64,000 nucleotides of DNA. It comes from Flavobacterium johnsoniae. GTDB taxonomy: Bacteria > Bacteroidota > Bacteroidia > Flavobacteriales > Flavobacteriaceae. The notes under the pieces were generated by a model that was given only the letters and a program-made list of their open reading frames with translations, made no database searches and had not been told where the DNA came from. Positions 1 through 8,933 of this stretch are shown piece after piece; the first letter of the stretch is position 1, and the number at the start of each line of letters is the position of its first letter. The position numbers and the translations under genes were made by a program. The stretch covers positions 558,001 to 622,000 of the forward strand of contig NZ_CP103794.1 in assembly GCF_030388325.1 (NCBI RefSeq), written 5' to 3'.

Positions 1-225
1 TGTCCGCCTTGGATGAACATTTTAGTTCGTGATCCAGAAGATGCTCTCACTTACTTGAAAGATGGAAAAACTGGCGGAATCAACGTTATTGATTTAGCCA
101 ATATTAATTCATGTTCTTTTATCGCAACTCAGGATTTAGGCAAAAAATATCCCAACAACTCTTTCGAGGTATTGGGACGTTTTGATAATTCTGATATTCG
201 TGGTTGTAACTTGATGGTTTTGTAA
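1..225 (+). CDS. LuxE-like acyl-protein synthetase / acyltransferase, C-terminal end (partial)
   Basis: The frame is open from base 1, so only the last 74 residues are here. The sequence begins CPPWMNILVRDPEDA and ends with GRFDNSDIRGCNLMVL, which I recognise as the C-terminus of Bacteroidota acyltransferases of the LuxE/PaaK-like adenylate-forming group. The SDxRGCNL ending is typical of that group. These proteins are thought to activate or transfer acyl groups, but the flavobacterial member's substrate is not known to me. The ATG at 13 is internal and should not be used as a start. The assignment rests on the tail alone. Confidence 0.55.
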   Translation, partial: CPPWMNILVRDPEDALTYLKDGKTGGINVIDLANINSCSFIATQDLGKKYPNNSFEVLGRFDNSDIRGCNLMVL

Positions 226-267
226 AAAGGTTTAATTTTTGAATCGGCTAAACAATTAAACAGTAAA

Positions 268-738
268 CTAATTTTCTTCTATTAAACCGATACTTTCTAT
301 TCCTTCTTTTTTAGATAATTCTTTTTCTTTTTCACCTTTGCTTTCTAAATATTTATAAACACCATAACAACCTAAACCTCCTAAAAGCGCAAAAAAGAAA
401 TCTAAGCTAGAGTCATAATTACTTTCATCATCCAGTGAATCAAATCCTTTTATAATTGCTATAGCAATTACATATACAATTGCGGATAGAAAAGTAATTC
501 CGTAATAAGATCCTAATCCGATAAAGAAATAATTCCATTTTTTCTTATCATATTCAATTGCCAAATTGCTAAAAGCTTTCCAAATCCAATAAATAAATAT
601 AAATCCGAGCATAAATTTTGGTTTTGTTTTAGATGATAAACATACTAAAAATTTTATTTGATTTGAAAAAATATCATCATTGAAGAAATATTCCACTGAT
701 GATTTTTTCAAATAAAAACCCAACATTCTTTCGAACAT
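268..738 (-). CDS. Hypothetical membrane protein
   Basis: A 156-aa protein that I cannot assign to a family. It has about three hydrophobic segments, near residues 43-63 (FMLGFIFIYWIWKAF), 70-97 and 113-130. A polar Lys/Glu-rich tail (GEKEKELSKKEG) follows, which suggests an inner-membrane protein with a cytoplasmic C-terminus. It lies downstream of tyrS on the same strand. The first codons sit inside a hairpin (about 719-744) followed by a T-run on the minus strand, which looks like the tyrS terminator. Translation may therefore begin at the second Met (726), and the gene may have little independent expression. It could be a low-conservation accessory gene. Confidence 0.55.
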   Translation of the reverse strand: MFERMLGFYLKKSSVEYFFNDDIFSNQIKFLVCLSSKTKPKFMLGFIFIYWIWKAFSNLAIEYDKKKWNYFFIGLGSYYGITFLSAIVYVIAIAIIKGFDSLDDESNYDSSLDFFFALLGGLGCYGVYKYLESKGEKEKELSKKEGIESIGLIEEN

Positions 739-744
739 TGGGTT
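719..744 (-). terminator. Probable tyrS terminator overlapping the next gene's start
   Basis: An imperfect hairpin with arms ACCCAA/TTGGGT and an inner TTC/GAA stem is followed on the minus strand by a T-rich run (GGGTTTTTATTTG). It lies 57 nt downstream of tyrS and overlaps the first codons of the 156-aa ORF. Confidence 0.4.
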
Positions 745-800
745 TCATATCATATTTAAATATCGTTACCAATCGATTAAACAATTAACCGATTAAACAA

Positions 801-2096
801 TTAAACCACTCTTATCACAAAGTAATTCTTCTTTCCACTTTGCAATAACACAAACTGATTATTAATTAAATCATTTGCAGTCAAAACAAAATCTTCTTTT
901 ATTTTTTCTCTATTTACAGAAATAGAATTTGCCGTTAAAGCTCTTCTCGCTTCTCCGTTTGATTTAAAGAAACCTGTTTTTTCGTTTAAAACAGCAATAA
1001 TTTCCAAACCGTTTTCTAAATCTGCTTTTGCGATTTCAGCTTGCGGAACTCCGTCAAAAACTTCCAAGAAAGTAGCTTCATCCAATTTCTTCAAATCTTC
1101 TGCCGTTGAATTTCCAAACAAAATATTCGAAGCCTGAATTGCTTTTTCTAATTCTTCACGATTGTGAACAAAAACAGTAATTTCTTCTGCCAATTTCTTT
1201 TGTAAAACTCTTAAATGCGGAGCTGTTTTGTGTTCTTCGATCAATGCATCAATTGTATCTTTATCTAAGAAAGTAAAGATTTTGATGTATTTCTCAGCAT
1301 CAACATCTGTTGTATTTACCCAAAATTGGTAAAATTTATAAACTGAAGTTTTATCAGCATCTAACCAAACATTTCCACCTTCAGATTTCCCGAATTTAGA
1401 ACCGTCTGCTTTTGTAATTAAAGGTGTTGTTAAAGCATACGCTTTTGCATTTTCTCCTCCCATTCTACGAACTAATTCTGTTCCCGTGGTAATATTACCC
1501 CATTGGTCAGAACCTCCCATTTGCAGAATACAATTGTTGTTTTTATATAAATGATAAAAATCGTAACCTTGAATTAACTGATATGTAAATTCTGTAAAAG
1601 ACATTCCCTCACCTTCTCCGCTAAATCTCTTTTTTACAGAATCTTTAGCCATCATATAATTTACAGTGATTCTTTTTCCAACTTCACGTGCAAAATCGAT
1701 AAAAGAGAATTCTTTCATCCAATCGTAGTTATTTACCATAACTGGCGCATTTGCTTCGTTTGAATTGAAATCTAAGAAACGAGACAGAACACTTTTAATT
1801 CCCGCCACGTTTTTAGCCAAAGCTTCTTCGTCAAGCAAGTTTCTTTCATCAGATTTACCAGAAGGATCTCCGATCATTCCTGTTGCTCCACCAACTAAAG
1901 CAATCGGTCTGTGTCCGAAATTCTTTAAGTGAACCAATAAAATAATCTGAACCATACTTCCGATATGCAGTGAATCAGCAGTTGGATCAAAACCAATATA
2001 CGCAGTGGTAGCTTCTTTTAGTAATTGTTCTTCCGTTCCAGGCATACTATCATGATATAACCCGCGCCATTTTAATTCTTCAACTAGATTCTTCAT
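801..2096 (-). CDS. tyrS: Tyrosyl-tRNA synthetase
   Basis: Class I tyrosyl-tRNA synthetase that charges tRNA-Tyr in the cytoplasm. Visible landmarks are the HIGH-type motif (DSLHIGS), the tyrosine-binding region [12 protein letters not shown], and the KMSKS-type loop [10 protein letters not shown]-terminal S4-like RNA-binding domain ([10 protein letters not shown]...) closes the protein. I place the start at [12 protein letters not shown] (2096), giving 431 aa, the usual bacterial TyrRS length. The frame extends eight codons further upstream to 2120, but that stretch does not resemble the family. Transcription is away from the divergent epimerase gene at 2271. The 2121-2270 gap holds Bacteroidota-type CAAAG-rich simple repeats. 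Confidence 0.96.
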   Translation of the reverse strand: MKNLVEELKWRGLYHDSMPGTEEQLLKEATTAYIGFDPTADSLHIGSMVQIILLVHLKNFGHRPIALVGGATGMIGDPSGKSDERNLLDEEALAKNVAGIKSVLSRFLDFNSNEANAPVMVNNYDWMKEFSFIDFAREVGKRITVNYMMAKDSVKKRFSGEGEGMSFTEFTYQLIQGYDFYHLYKNNNCILQMGGSDQWGNITTGTELVRRMGGENAKAYALTTPLITKADGSKFGKSEGGNVWLDADKTSVYKFYQFWVNTTDVDAEKYIKIFTFLDKDTIDALIEEHKTAPHLRVLQKKLAEEITVFVHNREELEKAIQASNILFGNSTAEDLKKLDEATFLEVFDGVPQAEIAKADLENGLEIIAVLNEKTGFFKSNGEARRALTANSISVNREKIKEDFVLTANDLINNQFVLLQSGKKNYFVIRVV

Positions 2097-2270
2097 TTTT
2101 TTATAAAATAATTTGCACAAATATAATCAATGGTAATGGCAATGACAAAAAACAATTTCAATGACAATTTGAATAACAATGCAAAAACCTTTGCATCTCT
2201 GTAACTTTGAACCTTTGAACCTTCCCCAAAAAACCTTTGCACCTTAAAAGCAAAAACTTATCTTTACAAC

Positions 2271-3272
2271 ATGATATTAGTAACTGGAGGAACTGGTTTA
2301 GTCGGCGCGCATTTATTGCTTCATTTAATTGAAAATGGAGAAAATGTTCGGGCAATTTATAGAACCCAAAAAAACATTCAGAAAACAAAATCGGTTTTTG
2401 ACTTTTATAAAAAAACAGATTTATTCGAGAAAATTAATTGGCTTGAAGCCGATATTTTAGATGTTCCTTCATTAGAAAATGCTTTTATCGATATTTCGGA
2501 AGTTTATCATTGCGCTGCTTTAATTTCGTTTGATCCAAAAGACGAAGAAAAACTCCGAAAAACCAACATCGAAGGCACAGCAAACATCGTCAATTTTTCG
2601 ATTGCAAAAAACATTCAGAAATTTTGCTTTATAAGTTCTATCGCTGCGCTTGGAGACATTGCTCCTCACGAAACGCATATTACAGAAGAAACAGATTGGA
2701 ATCCTGAAAAACCTCACAGCGATTATGCTATTTCTAAATATGGTGCAGAAATGGAAGTTTGGCGCGGACAACAAGAAGGATTAAATGTTATTATTGTAAA
2801 TCCTGGAGTTATTTTGGGTCCGATAGCAATGATGAATGTTTTCGAACAAGGAAGTAATGAAATTTACAAAAAAGTAGCCAACGGACTTTCTTTTTACACT
2901 CTTGGGAACACAGGTTTCATTTCTATTGATGATGTTGTAAAAACTACTTTCCAATTAATGAAAAGCGATATTAAAAACGAACGTTTTACGCTTATTTCAG
3001 ACAATATTGTTTTTAGAGATATTTTGAATACCGTAGCAGATACTTTAAAAGTCAAAAGGCCGCACATTCATGCCAAACCATTTTTCATGAATTTATTGTG
3101 GGTTTCGGATTTCTTATTCTCAAGCTTATTTTTTAGAAAAAGAAGCATCACAAAAGCAACAGCCAAAGCTTCTTATTCTACCAATTTATATAGTAACGAA
3201 AAAATAAAAACCGCTCTAGGAACGGTTTTTACTGATATTTATTATTACATTAAAGAAAGTTCAAAAGCTTAA
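2271..3272 (+). CDS. NAD-dependent epimerase/dehydratase (extended SDR)
   Basis: A 333-aa extended short-chain dehydrogenase. The N-terminal Rossmann motif GGTGLVG (residues 6-12) binds the dinucleotide. The catalytic YxxxK is Y152/K156 (DYAISKYGAE), preceded by the SSIAALG strand. It resembles the dihydroflavonol-4-reductase-like or nucleoside-diphosphate-sugar epimerase group. The substrate cannot be told from sequence. It is a single gene, divergent from tyrS and convergent with the DUF4296 gene, with which it is separated by a single base. A small GC hairpin (AAACCG/CGGTTT, around 3209-3230) lies within its last codons and may help end transcription. Confidence 0.85.
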   Translation: MILVTGGTGLVGAHLLLHLIENGENVRAIYRTQKNIQKTKSVFDFYKKTDLFEKINWLEADILDVPSLENAFIDISEVYHCAALISFDPKDEEKLRKTNIEGTANIVNFSIAKNIQKFCFISSIAALGDIAPHETHITEETDWNPEKPHSDYAISKYGAEMEVWRGQQEGLNVIIVNPGVILGPIAMMNVFEQGSNEIYKKVANGLSFYTLGNTGFISIDDVVKTTFQLMKSDIKNERFTLISDNIVFRDILNTVADTLKVKRPHIHAKPFFMNLLWVSDFLFSSLFFRKRSITKATAKASYSTNLYSNEKIKTALGTVFTDIYYYIKESSKA

Positions 3273-3273
3273 A

Positions 3274-3747
3274 TTATCTTCTTTGCTTTCTGTGCGCCAT
3301 TTCTAAAGAATCAATATTGACTTTTGGCGCTATTTTTCTAACCGAATCTTTAGAAACTTCTTTTATTTTGTTTTTCTTAGCCTTAGCCGCTTTTTTCTCA
3401 TCAATTTTAGTGAGAGAATCTGCTGCTCTTTGGTTTACAGCAATTCTTTTGTTTACCTCATCAAACATTTCTTTATAACTCTCATAATCTGAAGCATAAA
3501 AAATATTATTTTGAGCAAATTGAAGACTATCTACTTTATATTTTCTTAAAATAAATTTCTTCGGATCGCTTTCTAACGAATCTAAAGACATTGGTTTCTG
3601 ATATCTTATTGCTTCCAAAATCGCTAAATCATACATAATATCTACCATTTTTTCTTTCTCAATAAGTTTTGCAGGCTGTTTTACAAGCTCTTTTTTACAA
3701 CTTATAGAAAGAAATAAAACCAATAGTATTACTATAAAATTCTTCAT
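3274..3747 (-). CDS. DUF4296 lipoprotein
   Basis: A 157-aa lipoprotein with a signal peptide ending in the lipobox SISC (Cys17), followed by a conserved helical region (KMVDIMYDLAILEAIRYQK) and a basic, Lys-rich tail. It matches the DUF4296 family of Bacteroidota, which has no established function. It is the last gene of a three-gene minus-strand operon behind the glycosyltransferase and pyrC, starting 9 nt after the pyrC stop. DUF4296 next to a dihydroorotase is a layout I associate with Flavobacteriia. Expected location is the inner face of the outer membrane or the periplasm. Confidence 0.8.
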   Translation of the reverse strand: MKNFIVILLVLFLSISCKKELVKQPAKLIEKEKMVDIMYDLAILEAIRYQKPMSLDSLESDPKKFILRKYKVDSLQFAQNNIFYASDYESYKEMFDEVNKRIAVNQRAADSLTKIDEKKAAKAKKNKIKEVSKDSVRKIAPKVNIDSLEMAHRKQRR

Positions 3748-3756
3748 AATTGCTTT

Positions 3757-5097
3757 TTATCTGTCAAACAATAATCTTTTTCCAGCTCTGGTGTCTTTTA
3801 CTTTGAAATTGTTATAAACCAATTCTCCGTTCACAAAAGTATGCGTTATTCTAGATTTAAAAGTATAACCTTCAAAAGGAGACCATCCGCATTTGTATAA
3901 AATATTATCTGGTTTTACGCTCCAAGGCAAACTCGGATTAACAATAACTAAATCGGCGTGGTAACCTTCTCTAATAAATCCTCTTTTTTCAATTTTGAAA
4001 AGTTTAGCCGGATTGTGGCACATTTTCTCCACGATTTTCTCCACGCTAATTTTTCCTTGATGATGCGCTTCGAACATTGCCACAACTGCATGCTGCACCA
4101 ACGGACCTCCAGAAGGCGCGTTAAGATATGATTGTTGTTTTTCTTCTTTTGTATGAGGAGCATGATCGGTTGCAATTACATCAATTCTTCCGTCATTTAA
4201 AGCTTTCCAAAGTTCTGCACGATCATCGGCAGTTTTTACAGCTGGATTCCATTTAATGAAATTTCCTTTTGTTTTATAATCTTCATCTGTAAACCAAAGA
4301 TGATGTACACAAACCTCAGCTGTAATTTTTTTCTCTTCTAACGGAATTTTATTCGTAAACAATTCCATTTCTTTCGCTGTTGAAAGATGAAAAATATGCA
4401 ATCTCGCTCCAGTTTTTTTAGCTAAAGCGACTGCTTTTGAAGAAGAAATGTAACACGCCTCTGCACTTCTAATTAAATTATGTGCCGTTACCGGAACATC
4501 ATCTCCGTATTGTTCTTTAAAAGCTGCAAGATTATTTTTAATCGTTGTTTCATCTTCGCAATGAACTGCAATTAACATTGGCGTGCTAGAAAAAATCTTT
4601 TCTAAAACCGCTTCATTATCAACCAGCATATTTCCTGTTGAAGAACCCAAGAAAATCTTAATTCCAGCAACATTTTTTGGATTTGTTTTTAAAACTTCTT
4701 CCAAGTTATCGTTTGTTGCGCCCATCATAAACGAATAATTCGCAAATGATTTCTGAGCTGCAATTTGATATTTATCTTCTAAAATTTCTTGAGTAACCGC
4801 ATTCGGCACCGTATTTGGCTGTTCGATAAAAGAAGTGATTCCGCCTGCAACCGCTGCACGCGATTCAGATTCAATATCACCTTTATGCGTTAATCCTGGT
4901 TCTCTAAAATGCACTTGATCATCAATAGCGCCCGGCATTAAATAACTTCCTTCTGCATCAACTACAATACAATCTGATGTTTTTAATGAAATGCTGTCTG
5001 CAATTTCAACAATCAAATCATTTTCAATTAATACATCACCTTCAAAAATTGCCCCTTCGTTTACAATTTTGGCATTTTTTATTAAAATCCTGTTCAT
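3757..5097 (-). CDS. pyrC: Dihydroorotase (class I)
   Basis: A 446-aa amidohydrolase of de novo pyrimidine synthesis that cyclises carbamoyl-aspartate to dihydroorotate. Family landmarks: the DDQVHFREPG strand (59-68), Lys147 in GIKIFLGSSTGN (usual carbamylated lysine), His179 in AVHCED, His237 in IFHLSTAKE, and Asp311 in ATDHAPHT. The first His of the usual HxH metal pair is Gln (Q61), leaving only H63. I believe this is the normal state in Bacteroidota dihydroorotases and not damage. It is the middle gene of the glycosyltransferase-pyrC-DUF4296 operon, 10 nt after the glycosyltransferase. An allantoinase-like activity is less likely. Confidence 0.9.
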   Translation of the reverse strand: MNRILIKNAKIVNEGAIFEGDVLIENDLIVEIADSISLKTSDCIVVDAEGSYLMPGAIDDQVHFREPGLTHKGDIESESRAAVAGGITSFIEQPNTVPNAVTQEILEDKYQIAAQKSFANYSFMMGATNDNLEEVLKTNPKNVAGIKIFLGSSTGNMLVDNEAVLEKIFSSTPMLIAVHCEDETTIKNNLAAFKEQYGDDVPVTAHNLIRSAEACYISSSKAVALAKKTGARLHIFHLSTAKEMELFTNKIPLEEKKITAEVCVHHLWFTDEDYKTKGNFIKWNPAVKTADDRAELWKALNDGRIDVIATDHAPHTKEEKQQSYLNAPSGGPLVQHAVVAMFEAHHQGKISVEKIVEKMCHNPAKLFKIEKRGFIREGYHADLVIVNPSLPWSVKPDNILYKCGWSPFEGYTFKSRITHTFVNGELVYNNFKVKDTRAGKRLLFDR

Positions 5098-5107
5098 CGT
5101 GGTTGGT

Positions 5108-5833
5108 TTATAATGAATTGACTAATTTTCTTAATCTAAGTGAAATTACGCCAAGTATAGCTTCTTTAATAATGGCATTACTCATTTTAGAAACTCCTTT
5201 TGTTCTATCTGTAAAAATAATTGGGACTTCTGTAATTTGAAATTTACCGCAATATGTTCTGTATTTCATTTCAATTTGAAACGCGTAGCCAACAAATTTT
5301 ATTTTATTCAAATTGATTTTCTCTAGAACTTCTCTTTTGTAACATACAAAACCTGCCGTTGCATCGTGAATTTTCATTCCGGTAATAAATTTAACGTAAA
5401 CCGATGCAAAATAAGACATCAAAACGCGGCTTAAAGGCCAGTTGACAACATTTACTCCTGTAACATAACGAGACCCAATTGCAAGATCTGCTCCGCCAAA
5501 ATGACAGGCATCATACAATTTTTCTAAATCATTTGGATTATGAGAAAAGTCGGCATCCATCTCAAAAATGAATTGATAATCGCGCTCCAAAGCCCATTTA
5601 AAGCCGTGAACGTAAGCTGTTCCTAATCCTGATTTTTTAGCGCGTTGTTCTAAAAAAAGTTTTCCCGGAAATTCTTCCTGCAAAGCAATTACTTTATTTG
5701 CAGTATGATCAGGAGAATTATCATCGATAATAAGCAGATGAAAAGATTTATGCTGCGAAAGTACGGCTCTTACAATACTTTCTATATTTTCAATTTCGTT
5801 ATAAGTGGGAATTATGACAATACTATCATTCAT
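5108..5833 (-). CDS. Polyprenol monophosphomannose synthase-like glycosyltransferase (GT2)
   Basis: A 241-aa GT2 enzyme of the DPM1 type. It begins with the nucleotide-sugar fold (IVIIPTYNEIENIES), has the DDNSPD loop, the metal-binding DADFSH (DxD-like), and the conserved GSRYV and FVGYAFQIEMKYR segments. The family transfers mannose, or sometimes another sugar, from a nucleotide donor to a polyprenyl phosphate at the inner membrane. There is no C-terminal membrane domain, as in other short bacterial forms. It is the first gene of the operon with pyrC and the DUF4296 lipoprotein. The donor sugar is inferred from family only. Confidence 0.85.
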   Translation of the reverse strand: MNDSIVIIPTYNEIENIESIVRAVLSQHKSFHLLIIDDNSPDHTANKVIALQEEFPGKLFLEQRAKKSGLGTAYVHGFKWALERDYQFIFEMDADFSHNPNDLEKLYDACHFGGADLAIGSRYVTGVNVVNWPLSRVLMSYFASVYVKFITGMKIHDATAGFVCYKREVLEKINLNKIKFVGYAFQIEMKYRTYCGKFQITEVPIIFTDRTKGVSKMSNAIIKEAILGVISLRLRKLVNSL

Positions 5834-5939
5834 TTTTTCAAGGTAATTTCACCGCAAAAGTAAACTTTTTATAGCATTTGATTCATAATAAATATATAAT
5901 AAAAGTATTGCATCAAAAAATTACTAATTTTGTAACGCT

Positions 5940-6608
5940 ATGATTGAACAACTTCATCCTCGAATTCTGGAAAACAAAGACTGGGCAACACTTTTGTTTG
6001 TGTTGACTTTTGCTGTTGTTGCCATGACAAAATCTGCTTACGAAACTAGATTCAGTGAATTTAGTAAGCTTATTTTTTCTGACAAATACGCTAAAATTTA
6101 TCGAGATAATAACCATTTAAAAAGCAGCTTTACTGTTGGGCTGTTTTTTGTGCAGATTATTTCGTATGCATTTTTTATTTTGCTTACAATGAATATTTTT
6201 GGACAGGCATCCAAAACAGATTGGATTTTATTTATTCAGATTGCAACTTTCCTTCTTTATTTCATTCTAGGAAAATATTTAATCGAGAAAATTGTAGCGA
6301 CTTCCTTCAATATTGATGAGTTTGTAGAGTTATTTAACTTACAAAAAGTAACTTATAGAACTTATATTGGCGTTTTAATCCTTCCAATTAACGCTGTTTT
6401 GTTCTATTACAGCAATATTCCGAAGATTGTACCGCTAGCAATCATAGGTATTTCGCTGTGTATTAGTGTATACTCTTACTTTATTTCAATTAAAACATAT
6501 CAAAACGCAATTATCGGTAAGTTATTTTATTTTATTTTATATCTTTGCGCTCTTGAAATAGCCCCTTATTATTTTCTTTATTATTGGATAACAAAAGGGA
6601 GTGCTTAG
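5940..6608 (+). CDS. DUF4271 membrane protein
   Basis: A 222-aa polytopic membrane protein with about five or six hydrophobic segments, beginning with a soluble lead MIEQLHPRILENKDWATLLF. The pattern (ENKDWAT, SAYETRFSEF) matches DUF4271, found across Flavobacteriia directly upstream of hemD, as here with 14 nt between genes. Its function is unknown. A TAATTTTG sequence (5925-5932), an exact match to the Bacteroidota -7 element, ends only 7 nt before the ATG. If used, it would give an almost leaderless mRNA. Confidence 0.8.
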   Translation: MIEQLHPRILENKDWATLLFVLTFAVVAMTKSAYETRFSEFSKLIFSDKYAKIYRDNNHLKSSFTVGLFFVQIISYAFFILLTMNIFGQASKTDWILFIQIATFLLYFILGKYLIEKIVATSFNIDEFVELFNLQKVTYRTYIGVLILPINAVLFYYSNIPKIVPLAIIGISLCISVYSYFISIKTYQNAIIGKLFYFILYLCALEIAPYYFLYYWITKGSA

Positions 6609-6622
6609 AAAATGTTTATAAT

Positions 6623-7372
6623 ATGAAAGTGAAAACAATTTTGGTGTCACAGCCTGAACCTAAAGTGGAGAATTCTCCTTACTTTGAGCTCCAACAAAAA
6701 CACAAAATAAAAATTGATTTCAGACCATTTATTCATGTGGAAGGGGTTAGCGCAAAAGAGATTCGATTACAAAAAATCGATCTTAATCATTACACTGCGA
6801 TCATTTTAACAAGTAGAAATGCTGTAGATCATTTTTTTAGAGTTGCTGATGAAATGCGTTACAAAGTTCCTGAAGGATTGAAGTATTTCTGTCAATCTGA
6901 GGCTGTTGCGTTTTACCTTCAAAAGTATGTTGTGTACAGAAAACGTAAAATTTACGTTGGAGCAAAAGATTTTGCAGATTTATCTCCGCTAATTAAAAAG
7001 TACAAAGACGAGAAGTTTTTGCTTCCTGCATCTGACCAATTAAATGCAGATGCTCCTGTAACATTAAACAGTCTAAAAGTAGACTGGGCGCAAGCTATTT
7101 TTTACAGAACTGTAATGAGTGATTTATCTGATTTAGCAGACGTTTATTATGACGTTTTAGCTTTCTTCAGTCCAACTGGAATAAAGTCTTTGTTTAAAAA
7201 CTTCCCAGATTTTAAACAAAACGATACTAGAATTGCTGTTTTCGGAAGTACAACTCAAAAAGAGGCTCTTGATCATGGTTTAAGAATTGATATTCTTGCT
7301 CCAACTCCTGAAACGCCTTCTATGACAATGGCTCTTGAAAAATACGTTGCAGAAGCAAACAAAGGAAAATAA
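6623..7372 (+). CDS. hemD: Uroporphyrinogen-III synthase
   Basis: HemD-family enzyme, about 250 aa, that closes hydroxymethylbilane into uroporphyrinogen III for heme and corrinoid synthesis. The start MKVKTILVSQPEPK at 6623 is chosen because the upstream in-frame Met (6584) lies inside the DUF4271 gene. Typical features are the two-domain layout, ILTSRNAVDHFF near residues 62-73, and the later FFSPTGIKSLF segment. Sequence conservation in this family is low, so the call also leans on the DUF4271-hemD gene order. A strong hairpin terminator follows at 7396-7430. Confidence 0.88.
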   Translation: MKVKTILVSQPEPKVENSPYFELQQKHKIKIDFRPFIHVEGVSAKEIRLQKIDLNHYTAIILTSRNAVDHFFRVADEMRYKVPEGLKYFCQSEAVAFYLQKYVVYRKRKIYVGAKDFADLSPLIKKYKDEKFLLPASDQLNADAPVTLNSLKVDWAQAIFYRTVMSDLSDLADVYYDVLAFFSPTGIKSLFKNFPDFKQNDTRIAVFGSTTQKEALDHGLRIDILAPTPETPSMTMALEKYVAEANKGK

Positions 7373-7395
7373 ACCTGACCAGTAAAATATTTAAA

Positions 7396-7436
7396 TTCCA
7401 AATTTCAGATTAATCACCTGAAATTTGGAATTTTCT
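7396..7436 (+). terminator. hemD terminator
   Basis: Perfect 13-bp arms (TTCCAAATTTCAG and its complement) around a 9-nt loop, followed by TTTTCTTTTTT. Confidence 0.85.
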
Positions 7437-7454
7437 TTTTTACAGCATTTTAAC

Positions 7455-7462
7455 TACATTTG
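7455..7462 (+). promoter_or_regulatory. TAnnTTTG -7 element upstream of the Lrp/AsnC gene
   Basis: TACATTTG is an exact match to the Bacteroidota primary-sigma -7 consensus and lies about 50 nt before the ATG. I see no well-placed -33 TTG, so this is tentative. Confidence 0.35.
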
Positions 7463-7511
7463 ATTTCTATTCTAAACCCAAATCACAAAAAATAGTTTCA
7501 AATTGTAAGTT

Positions 7512-7982
7512 ATGAAAATCAACTCCCTTTTAATTGAAATTGACGGCATCGACAAGGAAATTCTTCGTTATTTAATGGACGATGCCCGAAAACCAATTCT
7601 GCAAATCGCCAATAAAATCGGAATTTCTGGAGCCGCAATTCACCAGAGATTAAAAAAGCTGGAACAATCTGGCGTTATTTCTGGATCTAAGTTTACTGTA
7701 AATCCAAAAGTTTTGGGTTATAACACTATGGCGTTTGTTGGTGTTTATCTAGACAAAGCTTCGCGAAACTCTGAGGCGGTAAAAGAATTAAGAAAAATTC
7801 CCGAGGTTTTAGAATGTCATTATACAACGGGAAACTGGTCGGTTTTAATTAAAATAATCTGTCGCGACAACGAACATTTGATGCAACTTTTAAATACTAA
7901 AATCCAAGCTATTGAAGGCGTTTCGAGAACAGAAACTTTTATTTCTCTAGATCAGCAGATTGATAGACAGATTCAATTATAA
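7512..7982 (+). CDS. Lrp/AsnC family transcriptional regulator
   Basis: A 156-aa feast/famine regulator. The N-terminal winged helix (IDKEILRYLMDDARKPILQIA then KIGISGAAIHQRLKKLEQSG) is followed by the alpha/beta effector-binding domain (FVGVYLDKASRNSEAVKELRKIPEVLECHYTTGNWS). Members oligomerise and often respond to amino acids. There is no adjacent transport or catabolic gene to suggest a ligand, so it may act globally or autoregulate. It is monocistronic with terminators on both sides. Confidence 0.9.
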   Translation: MKINSLLIEIDGIDKEILRYLMDDARKPILQIANKIGISGAAIHQRLKKLEQSGVISGSKFTVNPKVLGYNTMAFVGVYLDKASRNSEAVKELRKIPEVLECHYTTGNWSVLIKIICRDNEHLMQLLNTKIQAIEGVSRTETFISLDQQIDRQIQL

Positions 7983-8022
7983 ATTAGAGAATGTGTCAAT
8001 TTGATAATTAACTTATTATTAT

Positions 8023-8044
8023 AAACTGGACTGAAGTCCAGTTT
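8023..8044 (+). terminator. Hairpin after the Lrp/AsnC gene
   Basis: AAACTGGACT and its inverted copy form a tight stem followed by TTAATTTG. It probably ends the regulator transcript. Confidence 0.5.
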
Positions 8045-8070
8045 AATTTGTATAAATATGCAAAAAACAA

Positions 8071-8103
8071 AAACCCGACAGATTTTAAAAATCTGTCGGG
8101 TTT
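8071..8103. terminator. Bidirectional terminator of the CCCGACAGAT family
   Basis: AAACCCGACAGATTTT with its complementary arm makes a long perfect stem flanked by A- and T-runs, between convergent genes. A close relative occurs at 34221-34251. Confidence 0.75.
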
Positions 8104-8144
8104 GCTATAAATTATCTAATTGACTAATTATCTCAATTATCAAA

Positions 8145-8831
8145 TTAGTTTCTTCTACTTCCAGAATAAATCGAGATATAGTATAACAACGTTGCAATTG
8201 AACCAATTGCAGCAACTACATAAGTTCTTGCTGCCCATTTTAAAGCGTCTTTTGCTCCTGCTTGTTCTTCTTGTGTTAGCATATGTTTATTCTCAAGCCA
8301 AGCCAAAGCACGGTTACTCGCATCATATTCTACAGGAAGTGTAATAATCGAAAACAAAGTTGTAGCCGCAAAAATGATAATTCCGACCAATAATAATTGT
8401 GGAAAAACTTTAATCATCAAGATTCCTGCAATTAAAATCCATTGTACGTAGTTTGAAGCCACACTTACAATCGGCACTAATTTAGAACGCATAGTTAGCC
8501 ATTCGTAACCAATTGCGTGTTGCACCGCATGACCGCATTCGTGTGCCGCAACTGCCGCAGCCGCAGCATTTCTGTGACTATAAACAGCTTCACTTAAATT
8601 TACTGTTTTATCTGAAGGATTATAATGATCTGTTAACTGACCTGGTGTCGAGATAACACGAACATCAGTAATTCCGTTGTCGGCAAGCATTTTTTCGGCA
8701 ATTTCGGCGCCGCTCATTCCGTTTCTTAATTGTAATTTCGAGTATAATTCAAATTTACTCTTTAGCTGAGAACTTACCAGCCAGCTGAACAGCATAATTG
8801 CTCCAGCAATAATTAGATATCCAGATCCCAT
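8145..8831 (-). CDS. Zinc metallopeptidase, YugP-like (Zn_peptidase_2)
   Basis: A 228-aa membrane metalloprotease. The zinc site is HECGH (residues 97-101, HExxH type) in AAHECGHAVQHAIGY, and several transmembrane segments lie at residues 5-20 and 120-170 and near the C-terminus. It matches the YugP/Zn_peptidase_2 family, whose natural substrates are not established. A preceding segment (DHYNPSDKTVNLSEAVYS) is typical of the family. The gene is monocistronic and convergent with the Lrp gene. A housekeeping role in membrane protein quality control is an inference only. Confidence 0.85.
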   Translation of the reverse strand: MGSGYLIIAGAIMLFSWLVSSQLKSKFELYSKLQLRNGMSGAEIAEKMLADNGITDVRVISTPGQLTDHYNPSDKTVNLSEAVYSHRNAAAAAVAAHECGHAVQHAIGYEWLTMRSKLVPIVSVASNYVQWILIAGILMIKVFPQLLLVGIIIFAATTLFSIITLPVEYDASNRALAWLENKHMLTQEEQAGAKDALKWAARTYVVAAIGSIATLLYYISIYSGSRRN

Positions 8832-8933
8832 AGTTTTTTGATTTTTAGATTGATTTTAAATTTACAAAACAAACATCAAATTACGAACCATTTTAACAAA
8901 ATGTCATTTTGACATTTAATTACCATTTTTGAC

